NCBI GenBank assembly: GCA_017513195.1
Contig: JAFXGM010000024.1
Span: 1-64,000 of the forward strand
DNA from: Clostridia bacterium
Lineage (GTDB): Bacteria; Bacillota; Clostridia; Oscillospirales; Acutalibacteraceae
DNA length: 64,000 nt
Reading direction: 5' to 3'
Positions 9,727 through 16,657 of the stretch are shown piece by piece; the first letter of the stretch is position 1, and every line of letters starts with the position of its first letter. The position numbers were made by a program, and so were the translations under genes. Below the pieces are notes generated by a model. The model did no database searches and was not told where the DNA came from. It was given only the letters and a program-made list of their open reading frames with translations.

Positions 9727-9791
9727 AATGAAAAATAAAAGTGTGGGAAAATTACGTTTTTTAATAAAAAAGTGTTGGAAAAAGTGTGGGA
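9719..9791. repeat. GTGTGGG boxes between surface operon and LuxR-type regulator
   Basis: Three forward copies, GTGTGGGA (9741-9748), GTGTTGGA (9772-9779) and GTGTGGGA (9784-9791), and one inverted copy, CCCCACAC (9719-9726). Start-to-start distances of the forward copies are 31 and 12 bp. The inverted copy and the first forward copy could also pair as a hairpin in the regulator's leader RNA. Confidence 0.6.
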
Positions 9792-9815
9792 ACACTAAAA
9801 AATGAGGAGAAAAGA

Positions 9816-10778
9816 ATGTCTGGGATATCAATAATATATATAGCGGCGGCGATATGCTCGCTTATACTGCTTATCATATACAGCATCTGTATCAAAAAGA
9901 AAAACACGTGGTTTTGGGTGTTGTTTTCATGTATATGTGTGGTAAACGTTGGCTATTTTGCGCTTTCAATTTCTAAAACGCTTGGTTCTGCGTTAATGGC
10001 TAACCGTGTGGCGTATTTAGGCTCGGTTTTTTTACCGTTGGCCATGCTTATGATAGTTTTGAATGCAAGCGGATTAAAATATCACAAATTGCTATGGGTA
10101 CCGCTTGTGTGCCTTGGCGTTGCTGTGTTTTTTGTGGCGGCAAGCCCGGGGTATCTTGATATATACTACAAAGACGTAGAGCTTGTAACCAAAAATAACG
10201 TATCCGTTTTGGACAAAGAATACGGGTCTTGGCACATGCTTTATTTGTTTTATTTGATAGGGTATTTTATTGCTATGATAGCCGCAGTGATTCATGCTAC
10301 GGTTAAAAAGAAAATAGCGTCAACCGCGCAAGCGGTAATGCTGCTTAGCGCTGTATTTGTAAATATTTGCGTGTGGCTTATTGAGCAGTTTGTAAAGATA
10401 GAGCTTGAATTTTTATCTATTTCTTATATTATTACCGAGCTATTCCTTATAGGCGTTTATATTATGATTCAAGAAAATGAAAAGCGCATTGCCCTTGCGA
10501 AAGAGCAGTTTACTACTCAAAATAATATGCTGGAATCATCAATAAACAATGCCGAATTTTCAGAGCAGACAATAGAATTGTTTAGGCAAGGTATAACAGC
10601 GCTTACACAAACCGAAAAGCTTATTTATGATTTGTATATTGAAGGCAAATCTACAAAAGAAGTTTTAGACGAGATGAATATAAAAGAAAACACCCTTAAA
10701 TACCATAATAAAAACATTTATGGTAAATTGGGTGTAGGGTCTCGCAAAGAGCTAAAAGCAATTGCTAAAATAATATAG
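9816..10778 (+). CDS. Membrane-bound LuxR-type transcriptional regulator with 7TM sensor
   Basis: 320 residues from the ATG at 9816, preceded by GAGGAGA. Residues about 1-215 form seven hydrophobic segments with the look of the 7TM module found at the N-terminus of some histidine kinases (HisKin_7TM-like). After a short coiled linker the C-terminal 65 residues are a GerE/LuxR helix-turn-helix (LTQTEKLIYDLYIEGKSTKE..NTLKYHNKNIYGKL). The protein thus joins a membrane sensor directly to DNA binding, without a kinase or receiver domain. It diverges from the surface-protein operon, its most likely target, and is followed by a terminator. The signal sensed is unknown. Confidence 0.8.
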   Translation: MSGISIIYIAAAICSLILLIIYSICIKKKNTWFWVLFSCICVVNVGYFALSISKTLGSALMANRVAYLGSVFLPLAMLMIVLNASGLKYHKLLWVPLVCLGVAVFFVAASPGYLDIYYKDVELVTKNNVSVLDKEYGSWHMLYLFYLIGYFIAMIAAVIHATVKKKIASTAQAVMLLSAVFVNICVWLIEQFVKIELEFLSISYIITELFLIGVYIMIQENEKRIALAKEQFTTQNNMLESSINNAEFSEQTIELFRQGITALTQTEKLIYDLYIEGKSTKEVLDEMNIKENTLKYHNKNIYGKLGVGSRKELKAIAKII

Positions 10779-10780
10779 TA

Positions 10781-10816
10781 TAAAAACTGCGTTTTAATTT
10801 TAAAACGCAGTTTTTG
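10781..10816 (+). terminator. Intrinsic terminator of the LuxR-type regulator gene
   Basis: AAAACTGCGTTTTA.. / ..TAAAACGCAGTTTTT inverted repeat followed by T's. Confidence 0.88.
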
Positions 10817-10870
10817 TTACTTTATATAATTAAAACCAAAAAGAAGGTTTAATTTTATCTAATTTTTAAC

Positions 10871-10899
10871 TTGTTTTTAAAAGTTTGTTGTGCTATACT
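10871..10899 (+). promoter_or_regulatory. Promoter of the antiporter gene
   Basis: TTGTTT (10871-10876), 17-bp spacer, TATACT (10894-10899), 40 bp before the GTG start. Confidence 0.55.
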
Positions 10900-10938
10900 T
10901 ACTCCCGTACGAAATTTTTAGTTTAAGAGGGGATTTTT

Positions 10939-12198
10939 GTGGAGATTTTACTCACATTGTCTGTAGCAATTTTTGCAGGACTTATGCTGTCGCGTGTGGC
11001 TAAAAAATTAAAGCTGCCTGCAGTAACTGCCTATCTTGTGGCAGGTGTGCTTATAGGACCTTTTGTTTTGGGTGCTTTAGGTATTGAGGGCCTTGGTTTT
11101 ACAAGCCACGAAAACGTTAAATCATTTGGTCTTTTAAGCGATATTGCGCTTGGCTTTATAGCCTTTGCTATTGGTAATGAGTTTAGACTTGCACAACTTA
11201 AAAAGATTGGTAAGCAGGCAACTGTGATAGGTGTTTTTCAAGCGGTATTTACAACCATTTTGGTCGATGCGGTGCTTATTGGCTTGCACTTTATTATTCC
11301 CGATAAATTTCCAATTGAGGCGGCTGTGGTTCTTGGTGCGGTGGCAGCCGCAACAGCTCCTGCGGCAACGCTTATGGTTGTTCGTCAGTATAAGGCTAAG
11401 GGCCCTGTTACTGATGTTTTGCTACCGGTCGTAGCACTCGACGACGCAGTAGGTCTTGTGCTTTTTGCAATATCGTTTGGTGTGGCAAAGGCAATAAGCA
11501 GTGGCACAGTGGATATGCTATCTGTAATTGTAGAGCCTATTGCAGAGGTTGTTATGTCGTTATTGCTTGGCTTTGTAATGGGTGCAATCTTTACATTTTG
11601 TGAAAGATTTTTCCATTCCCGTTCAAAACGTCTTGCTATGTCGGTGGCGTTTGTGTTGGCAACCGTAGGTCTTTCTAAAATCAAGTTTGAAATCGGCGGT
11701 GTGCATATTGCATTTTCATCGCTTCTTGTTTGTATGATGCTTGGCACCGTATTTTGCAATATGTGTGATTTCTCCGAAAATCTTATGGACCGACTTGACC
11801 GTTGGACTGCGCCACTGTTTATACTTTTCTTTGTAATAAGCGGTGCCGAGTTTGAGTTATCTATTTTTAAAGATATTACTATTGTAATTATTGGTCTGGT
11901 TTACATACTTTCTCGTTGTGTTGGTAAATATTTTGGTGCTCGTATAAGCTCGCAGATGGTTAAATGTGATCCTAATATAATAAAATATTTGGGCATTACG
12001 TTATTCCCACAAGCAGGTGTGGCACTTGGTATGGCAATAAAGGCCGAAGAGTTGGGCGATGTTGGTATAGTTGTTGCTAATATAACGTTATTTGCCGTGC
12101 TTATTTACGAGCTCGTAGGCCCTGCACTTACAAAAATGTCGCTTCTTAAAGCGGGCGAAATTAACCCTGAAGGCGCTGTCAGCGAAAGAAAAAAATAA
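10939..12198 (+). CDS. Cation:proton antiporter (CPA2/Kef-type membrane domain)
   Basis: 419 residues with about 12 hydrophobic segments; GTG start preceded by AGAGGGGA. The fold signatures of the Na+/H+ exchanger superfamily are visible: a first helix with KLKLPAVTAYLVAGVLIGP, a TAPAATLMVVRQY segment and an acidic DDAVGLVLFAISFG helix that should carry the proton/cation-binding Asp. There is no C-terminal TrkA-N (RCK) domain, so it is the membrane part only. Likely exchanges Na+ or K+ for H+ across the cytoplasmic membrane; the ion cannot be assigned. Stands alone with its own promoter and a terminator shared with the convergent kinase gene. Confidence 0.88.
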   Translation: MEILLTLSVAIFAGLMLSRVAKKLKLPAVTAYLVAGVLIGPFVLGALGIEGLGFTSHENVKSFGLLSDIALGFIAFAIGNEFRLAQLKKIGKQATVIGVFQAVFTTILVDAVLIGLHFIIPDKFPIEAAVVLGAVAAATAPAATLMVVRQYKAKGPVTDVLLPVVALDDAVGLVLFAISFGVAKAISSGTVDMLSVIVEPIAEVVMSLLLGFVMGAIFTFCERFFHSRSKRLAMSVAFVLATVGLSKIKFEIGGVHIAFSSLLVCMMLGTVFCNMCDFSENLMDRLDRWTAPLFILFFVISGAEFELSIFKDITIVIIGLVYILSRCVGKYFGARISSQMVKCDPNIIKYLGITLFPQAGVALGMAIKAEELGDVGIVVANITLFAVLIYELVGPALTKMSLLKAGEINPEGAVSERKK

Positions 12199-12211
12199 AC
12201 TAAACAGTAAA

Positions 12212-12254
12212 ATAAACATTCCTTGCTATAACACAATAGCAAGGAATGTTTTTA
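12212..12254. terminator. Bidirectional intrinsic terminator
   Basis: AAACATTCCTTGCTAT / ATAGCAAGGAATGTTT stem with a T-run, between the antiporter and the convergent kinase gene. Confidence 0.9.
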
Positions 12255-12256
12255 GT

Positions 12257-12973
12257 TTATAGTGCTTCGGCAAGTTTTTGGGCTGATTGATATCTATCAA
12301 GGGGGTTTACACTAGTACACTTTTTAACAATTTTACCCGACCTGCCGCGTGCCAATGTTTCACTTGGGTGTTTACCGGTTAGCATTACGTTAAGCAATAT
12401 ACCCATTGCGTAAATATCGGTTCTGGCGTCGCTGCTTGTTACACCCAACTGCTCGGGTGAAGCATAACCAACCGTGCCCATTATAACGGTGTCCCTTGTG
12501 TTAGCGGATGCAATTCTTGATATGTTTAGGTCTATTAATACAACACGACCTTCGTCTGAAATAATTATGTTTTCGGGTTTGATATCTCGGTGAACGATAT
12601 TTTTTTGATGCAAAACGTTAAGTGCATTGCAAACCGAGGTAAGCACGCGCTTTGCACCACGATATTTATAGTTTCCGCTTTTCATAACGTCGGCAACGGT
12701 TATGCCGTTGATAAATTCTTCTAAAACAATCTGCCCGTCGCTAAGGGTTACCACGTCATATATTTCGGGTAGATTTTCGGCTTTAATGCTGCATAAAATT
12801 TCGTATGCCGTAACAATTTGAGGAAAGCTATGTAACACTAAATCGCGGTTTAAGTGCTTATGTCTTATGCGCAAGGTTTTGCAATCATTTTTATCGGAAA
12901 GAACAGAGATAATTTTGTAATTTTGAAGTAATTTTTTGATGTATTGTTCTCGCGTTGATTTAGAGCTGTTCAT
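12257..12973 (-). CDS. Ser/Thr protein kinase-like protein with degenerate N-lobe
   Basis: 238 residues, a bare kinase domain with no membrane helix or sensor. The C-lobe looks active: HRDIKPEN (HRD at 128-130, N135), a DLN motif (148-150) at the DFG position, and an activation segment MGTVGYASPEQ. The N-lobe is unusual. The glycine loop is replaced by VLSDKNDCKT (about 24-33) and the VAIK lysine position holds H48 (RDLVLHSF), so ATP binding is either non-canonical or lost. Its start overlaps the stop of the zinc-ribbon gene (ATGA), indicating translational coupling. It may phosphorylate or bind its neighbours, or act as a pseudokinase scaffold. Confidence 0.8.
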   Translation of the reverse strand: MNSSKSTREQYIKKLLQNYKIISVLSDKNDCKTLRIRHKHLNRDLVLHSFPQIVTAYEILCSIKAENLPEIYDVVTLSDGQIVLEEFINGITVADVMKSGNYKYRGAKRVLTSVCNALNVLHQKNIVHRDIKPENIIISDEGRVVLIDLNISRIASANTRDTVIMGTVGYASPEQLGVTSSDARTDIYAMGILLNVMLTGKHPSETLARGRSGKIVKKCTSVNPLDRYQSAQKLAEAL

Positions 12974-13977
12974 TTAATTTCGCCGCCGTTCCATTCTTGG
13001 TATAAAGCACTGTAATTGTCGGCTATATTTCGATAATACTTATAATCAAAGTTTTTGCAGTCATAAGCGCAATGTATAGTTAGTGCTCCGGTACTATTCG
13101 ATTTATCTGCAAAGGCGGTTTTAAATATATCTATGATTTTGCCTTCAACATAAATATCGGTTAGGTTATAGCAGTTAGAAAATGCATTTTGCCATATCGT
13201 TTTAACCGTAGCAGGAACTACAACCTTTTTAACCGTTTTGCTTATTGCCAAATCACAAAAAGCGTTGGGCATAATTGCGCCGACACGTTTTCCGTCGATT
13301 TCTGGTGGTATAGTATATATTCCATCGCTTGCGGCTGTTTGTACACCTGTAATCACAATAACATCCGAAATGGGTTGTGCAGGTATATTGCCTTCGGTAT
13401 AGCAATCGGCGGCAACAGCATCGCGGTAGATATAAACCGCTTGGGTGGGTGTGATTGTTTCTTGTGTGTTATCTTCTTCTGAACTTTGACTATCGTTGTT
13501 ATCACTTTGTTGATGTTCGGATTGTGATGGGGTTGATGTACTAACGTTACTCGATGCTTCACTATTAATATTGCCGCTTTGTGAACTGTTGAAAGACGTG
13601 GTTTCGTTGCCTTTGTCATCGAGTTCGGTTACAGTGTCTTTACTATTTTCAGGTAGTGAATTATCGGTGTTTGCGTCGTTGCTAATAATTTCGTTCGACG
13701 AAATATCGCTTTGATTAGTAGAAATTTTTTCTGATGTTATTTCGCTTTGTGTTATATAATCACTAGAAGCGTTATTTACCTCATTTCCACCTAAAGCAAA
13801 TATTGTTACAACAAAAGTGAGCACAAGCAACAAAAAGGCGGCAAGTATATACGGCCACCTTTTATTGTTTTTTGGTTGATTTTCAATTGTTTGTTTTTGC
13901 TCTAAAGAGGACATACAAAACACGCAAAACCGAGCGTTATCTTCTATATCAGCGTGACAAAACGGACATTTTTTCAT
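12970..13977 (-). CDS. Zinc-ribbon membrane protein with extracytoplasmic BspA-like repeat domain
   Basis: 335 residues. The N-terminus is a cytoplasmic zinc ribbon (CPFCHADIEDNARFCVFC, two CxxC pairs), followed by one transmembrane helix (about 40-63), a long Ser/Asn/Thr-rich low-complexity region and a C-terminal domain with BspA/LRR_5-like repeats (IDGKRVGAIMPNAF..VKKVVVPATVKTIWQNAFSNCYNLTDIYV). The order is zinc ribbon inside, membrane, presumed extracellular ligand-binding domain outside. Sits between the HTH-like gene and the kinase gene and overlaps the latter by 4 bp. This suggests one sensing or signalling unit; the ligand is unknown. Confidence 0.8.
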   Translation of the reverse strand: MKKCPFCHADIEDNARFCVFCMSSLEQKQTIENQPKNNKRWPYILAAFLLLVLTFVVTIFALGGNEVNNASSDYITQSEITSEKISTNQSDISSNEIISNDANTDNSLPENSKDTVTELDDKGNETTSFNSSQSGNINSEASSNVSTSTPSQSEHQQSDNNDSQSSEEDNTQETITPTQAVYIYRDAVAADCYTEGNIPAQPISDVIVITGVQTAASDGIYTIPPEIDGKRVGAIMPNAFCDLAISKTVKKVVVPATVKTIWQNAFSNCYNLTDIYVEGKIIDIFKTAFADKSNSTGALTIHCAYDCKNFDYKYYRNIADNYSALYQEWNGGEIK

Positions 13978-13983
13978 TTTTGC

Positions 13984-14406
13984 TTACCCCAAAGTATCTA
14001 AACCGTATTCGTATAATAACTCGTTAATCTCAATTACCGAAAGGCCTTTACATATACCGTAAAGTACGATGCTGTCAAAGGGGAGTTTCACATAAAGTGG
14101 TGAATAACCTGCCGTTTTAAGCAAGGTCTGCATTTCGTCGATATTAAGCTTCATTGCCACCGCTAAGCACAAAAGCTTTTTGCGTTCAGGCACACGAAGT
14201 CCCGAAAAAATCTGATAGCCGTAAACCTCGCTCATTTCTGCCTCTTTTATAACGGCAGATTTTTTTAATCCTTTTTTCGCAAGCAATTGTTCAAGCATTT
14301 CTGATAACGTATCTTTAATTAAATACTGCTTGTTTTCGTTATAAAAGGTTGTAAAATCGGGGCAAAGTCCCAACTCTTCTACAATTTTTGATGTATCTTT
14401 TTGCAT
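13984..14406 (-). CDS. Small HTH-like cytoplasmic protein, first gene of kinase module
   Basis: 140 residues. The ATG at 14406 is preferred because AAGGGTGA precedes it. The middle (about 30-100: MLEQLLAKKGLKKSAVIKEAEMSEVYGYQIFSGLRVPERKKLLCLAVAMKLNIDEMQTLLKTAGY, read here in pieces) follows the pattern of an XRE-like helix-turn-helix, with a KKSAVIKEA..YGYQIFSG recognition region. The C-terminus is helical with no known motif. It probably binds DNA or couples the kinase to transcription; this is inferred from the fold only. Six bases separate it from the zinc-ribbon gene, so the three genes form an operon. Confidence 0.65.
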   Translation of the reverse strand: MQKDTSKIVEELGLCPDFTTFYNENKQYLIKDTLSEMLEQLLAKKGLKKSAVIKEAEMSEVYGYQIFSGLRVPERKKLLCLAVAMKLNIDEMQTLLKTAGYSPLYVKLPFDSIVLYGICKGLSVIEINELLYEYGLDTLG

Positions 14407-14564
14407 TGCCGTCACCCTTTCACCACATAATAATACCATAAACGACAAAAAAATACAACTATGCTGTCAGCATAAGACTTTTTGAATTAAAAGAGTTAAA
14501 ATGTTTTCAAATGCAGTAGGCATATAGATGTTTATTGCATAATAAAGGAAAAGAGGTAAAAATT

Positions 14565-15104
14565 ATGGGATTTATGGAAAAGGTTGGAGCTAAAATAGCT
14601 ACAAAGTACGGCACGGTTACAGAGGGTGTTTACAAGGGCACACAGGTGGCCCTTGGTAACGAGCCAAACAAAAAGGTAGAATTTACCGACCGATTTGAAC
14701 AAATTATATTTGTTGACGGAACTGAAGAAAAGGGACGTCACAATATAAACGACGAAATAGTTGGCGTTTTAATAAACAGCCAGTCTGTAAACGGCCTTGA
14801 TGTTGCGGTAATGTTCCGTGATGAACAAAAATTTATGTTTGTTCTTGAGTGGAAAAAAGAAGACGGTTTTGGTAAGGACCTTTTAAAACAGTTTTTGGGT
14901 GCCAAGAAAACCAATCAGACCGAAAAAGAGAAAAACGAGGACAAATATCATCACATTAAAACCTTTGTGTTATCGGTATTTACAAAGCTTACCCCCGATT
15001 CTGTAGACTTCTTAGAAGATTTTTATCAAAGACACGATATTATGGATGAAATAAGCGAAAAAATGTTTAGCTTATTAAAAGAAAGATTTGGCAAAAGCGA
15101 ATAA
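14565..15104 (+). CDS. Conserved-looking cytoplasmic protein of unknown function
   Basis: 179 residues from the ATG at 14565, which has AGAGG at a good distance; an upstream in-frame ATG at 14535 lacks a ribosome binding site. The product is soluble, has no signal peptide or membrane helix, and is rich in charged residues. A beta-rich segment (VEFTDRFEQIIFVDGTEEKGRH..VGVLINSQSVNGLDVAVMFRDEQKFMFVLEW, residues about 36-100) resembles a small sheet domain, and the C-terminal half is helical. The family is not recognised. Two small genes of unknown function follow on the same strand. Upstream is a short perfect palindrome (ATGCTG T CAGCAT, 14461-14473) that could be an operator. Confidence 0.6.
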   Translation: MGFMEKVGAKIATKYGTVTEGVYKGTQVALGNEPNKKVEFTDRFEQIIFVDGTEEKGRHNINDEIVGVLINSQSVNGLDVAVMFRDEQKFMFVLEWKKEDGFGKDLLKQFLGAKKTNQTEKEKNEDKYHHIKTFVLSVFTKLTPDSVDFLEDFYQRHDIMDEISEKMFSLLKERFGKSE

Positions 15105-15130
15105 ATAGATAAGAAACGAGGTAAATTATT

Positions 15131-15340
15131 ATGTCAAAAACATTTACTCCCAGCACAAAATGCTGTGGCACATGCGCAAACTGGGGTGGCCCACGAATAG
15201 TTAAACTTGGCAATTCCGAAACGGATTCTCCAAGCACCAGAGGCAAGTGTTATGCAGGGGTTCCTGCAGATGCAACACCCGGACCTACCGCTTGCAAAAT
15301 GGGTTGTCCTAAATACACAAAGTGGTCTGCACTAAGATAA
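15131..15340 (+). CDS. Small cysteine-rich protein
   Basis: 69 residues with cysteines at 11, 12, 15, 40, 55 and 59 (CCGTCANWGG.., ..GKCYAG.., ..ACKMGCPKY). The spacing suggests a metal site (zinc or iron-sulfur) or disulfides; without a signal peptide, metal binding in the cytoplasm is more likely. An ACGAGG site precedes the ATG. Begins 26 bp after the preceding unknown gene and shares its direction, so it may be co-transcribed. Function unknown. Confidence 0.6.
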   Translation: MSKTFTPSTKCCGTCANWGGPRIVKLGNSETDSPSTRGKCYAGVPADATPGPTACKMGCPKYTKWSALR

Positions 15341-15361
15341 TATTTATTACATAGCTAAAAT

Positions 15362-15401
15362 CAACAACGGCAGAACACACTGTCGTTGTTGCATATTTTT
15401 T
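15362..15401 (+). terminator. Intrinsic terminator
   Basis: CAACAACGGCAG / CTGTCGTTGTTG stem (one G-T pair), 6-nt loop, then CATATTTTTT. Confidence 0.8.
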
Positions 15402-15415
15402 AAGGAGGAATATAA

Positions 15416-15607
15416 ATGGCACGAGAAGCGATTAAAGACTGGACCGGTAAAATACTTGGCTGGGTTGAATGGTCGGGTAATAGAAAATGGTTAAGCGATT
15501 TTAACGGAAGACGATTGGGTTATTATGACAAGTCGCTTGATAAAACCTGCGATTTCTATGGTCGTCAGGTAGGCAGAGGCGATATTTTATTAACACTGCT
15601 TAGATAG
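15416..15607 (+). CDS. Small protein with DxxGxxLG repeats
   Basis: 63 residues, with AAGGAGG immediately upstream. The sequence is built from three short units with the pattern D-x-x-G-x-x-(L/V)-G: DWTGKILGWVEW, DFNGRRLGYYDK and DFYGRQVGRGDI. These probably form a small beta-meander. No signal peptide, membrane helix or cysteine cluster is present. It sits downstream of a terminator, so expression from a separate promoter or by read-through is possible. Function unknown. The excellent ribosome binding site and repeat regularity argue for a real gene. Confidence 0.6.
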   Translation: MAREAIKDWTGKILGWVEWSGNRKWLSDFNGRRLGYYDKSLDKTCDFYGRQVGRGDILLTLLR

Positions 15608-15616
15608 TTATAGACG

Positions 15617-15653
15617 AAAAGGCACGGTATGCGTCGGCATTACCGTGCCTTTT
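15617..15653. terminator. Bidirectional intrinsic terminator
   Basis: AAAAGGCACGGTA / TACCGTGCCTTTT stem between the small repeat protein and the convergent HAD gene. Confidence 0.88.
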
Positions 15654-15662
15654 AACTATTAA

Positions 15663-16646
15663 TTATTTACCTAATATAGTAGACAACAAGGACATAAGCC
15701 CGTCGTTTTCGCGCTTATCATAAAGGAAGGGGAGCATACCGCTTTGATTTAAATTGCCGCCTGCAACACCAAGTGCTGCAAAGCCTGCAAGGCGAATAGA
15801 CATTACACCTGCTGCAGAATCCTCGATACCAATAATTCGGCTTTTGTCGGTTACGCCAAGTGCCATAGCGGTTTCGGCATAAAGCCAAGGATGTGGTTTA
15901 GCCTCTATTTCGCCTAAAGTACCCGATTGACCTTTACGAATGGCGGTACCTGCTGTGATAATAGCATCGTAAAAATCTACAGGGTCGCCCATACCAAGCG
16001 TTTGAAAAGCGTTAAGTATTTCGGGCCAAGCTTTTTGATAAAGGCCCGAGGTTACAAGACCTATTTTTACACCGTTTTCTTTAAGAGTATATAAAAACTC
16101 CTTTAGATTGGGTGCAGGGGTAAAGGCTCCCGGTTTGCCGCGACCAGAGAGAATTTCGTTCATTTCATACTCGGTAATTTCAAAATACTTGTTTACCGCA
16201 TCCTTAATATCGGTTTTGGGTGAGTATTTTTTTATGCAGTATGAAAGATGCTCGGTAACCGAATAACCCGAAACGTGTGGCAAATCCTCGGTTTCAAAGC
16301 TAAAGCTTTTGTTACCCGTCATCCAAGAGGTTACCTGCTCGATAATCCAAATCCAAAAGCTCTCACTATGAACGCTTGTACCGTCAAGATCCATAAGCAC
16401 TGCTTGCGCAGGCGACACAAACTCGGGCTTTTTAAGCTCGTATATAGCGGGGTGGCCTGATGAGGATTTTACATACGTTAGGGTTTTATTGTCAAACTCT
16501 ATAAGCTGAAGCTTTTGGTCAAGGGTAGAGTATATACCACTTACTCCGTCTTTACCGCTTACAAAAAGGTTGTTTTCGCTTTTTTTAAGCGGTATAAGGC
16601 TTTTTTGTTCTTCTTGGTTTAAATTACCAATACCGTTTATATACAT
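15663..16646 (-). CDS. HAD-superfamily hydrolase (beta-phosphoglucomutase-like) with N-terminal extension
   Basis: 327 residues from the ATG at 16646, which has AAGGGGT upstream; an in-frame ATG 24 bp earlier overlaps the preceding gene. Residues about 80-327 are a HAD domain of the phosphatase/mutase subgroup: motif I MDLDGTSVHSE (D86, D88), motif II LVTSG, motif III lysine in EAKPHPWLY, motif IV GIEDSAAGV. Residues 1-75 are an unrecognised extension (GNLNQEEQKSLIPLKKSENNLFV..) not usual in the family. It follows the beta-mannosidase by 11 bp in one operon. A role in dephosphorylating or isomerising a sugar phosphate from mannoside breakdown is plausible but not shown. Confidence 0.8.
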   Translation of the reverse strand: MYINGIGNLNQEEQKSLIPLKKSENNLFVSGKDGVSGIYSTLDQKLQLIEFDNKTLTYVKSSSGHPAIYELKKPEFVSPAQAVLMDLDGTSVHSESFWIWIIEQVTSWMTGNKSFSFETEDLPHVSGYSVTEHLSYCIKKYSPKTDIKDAVNKYFEITEYEMNEILSGRGKPGAFTPAPNLKEFLYTLKENGVKIGLVTSGLYQKAWPEILNAFQTLGMGDPVDFYDAIITAGTAIRKGQSGTLGEIEAKPHPWLYAETAMALGVTDKSRIIGIEDSAAGVMSIRLAGFAALGVAGGNLNQSGMLPFLYDKRENDGLMSLLSTILGK

Positions 16647-16657
16647 TTTGTTACCCC

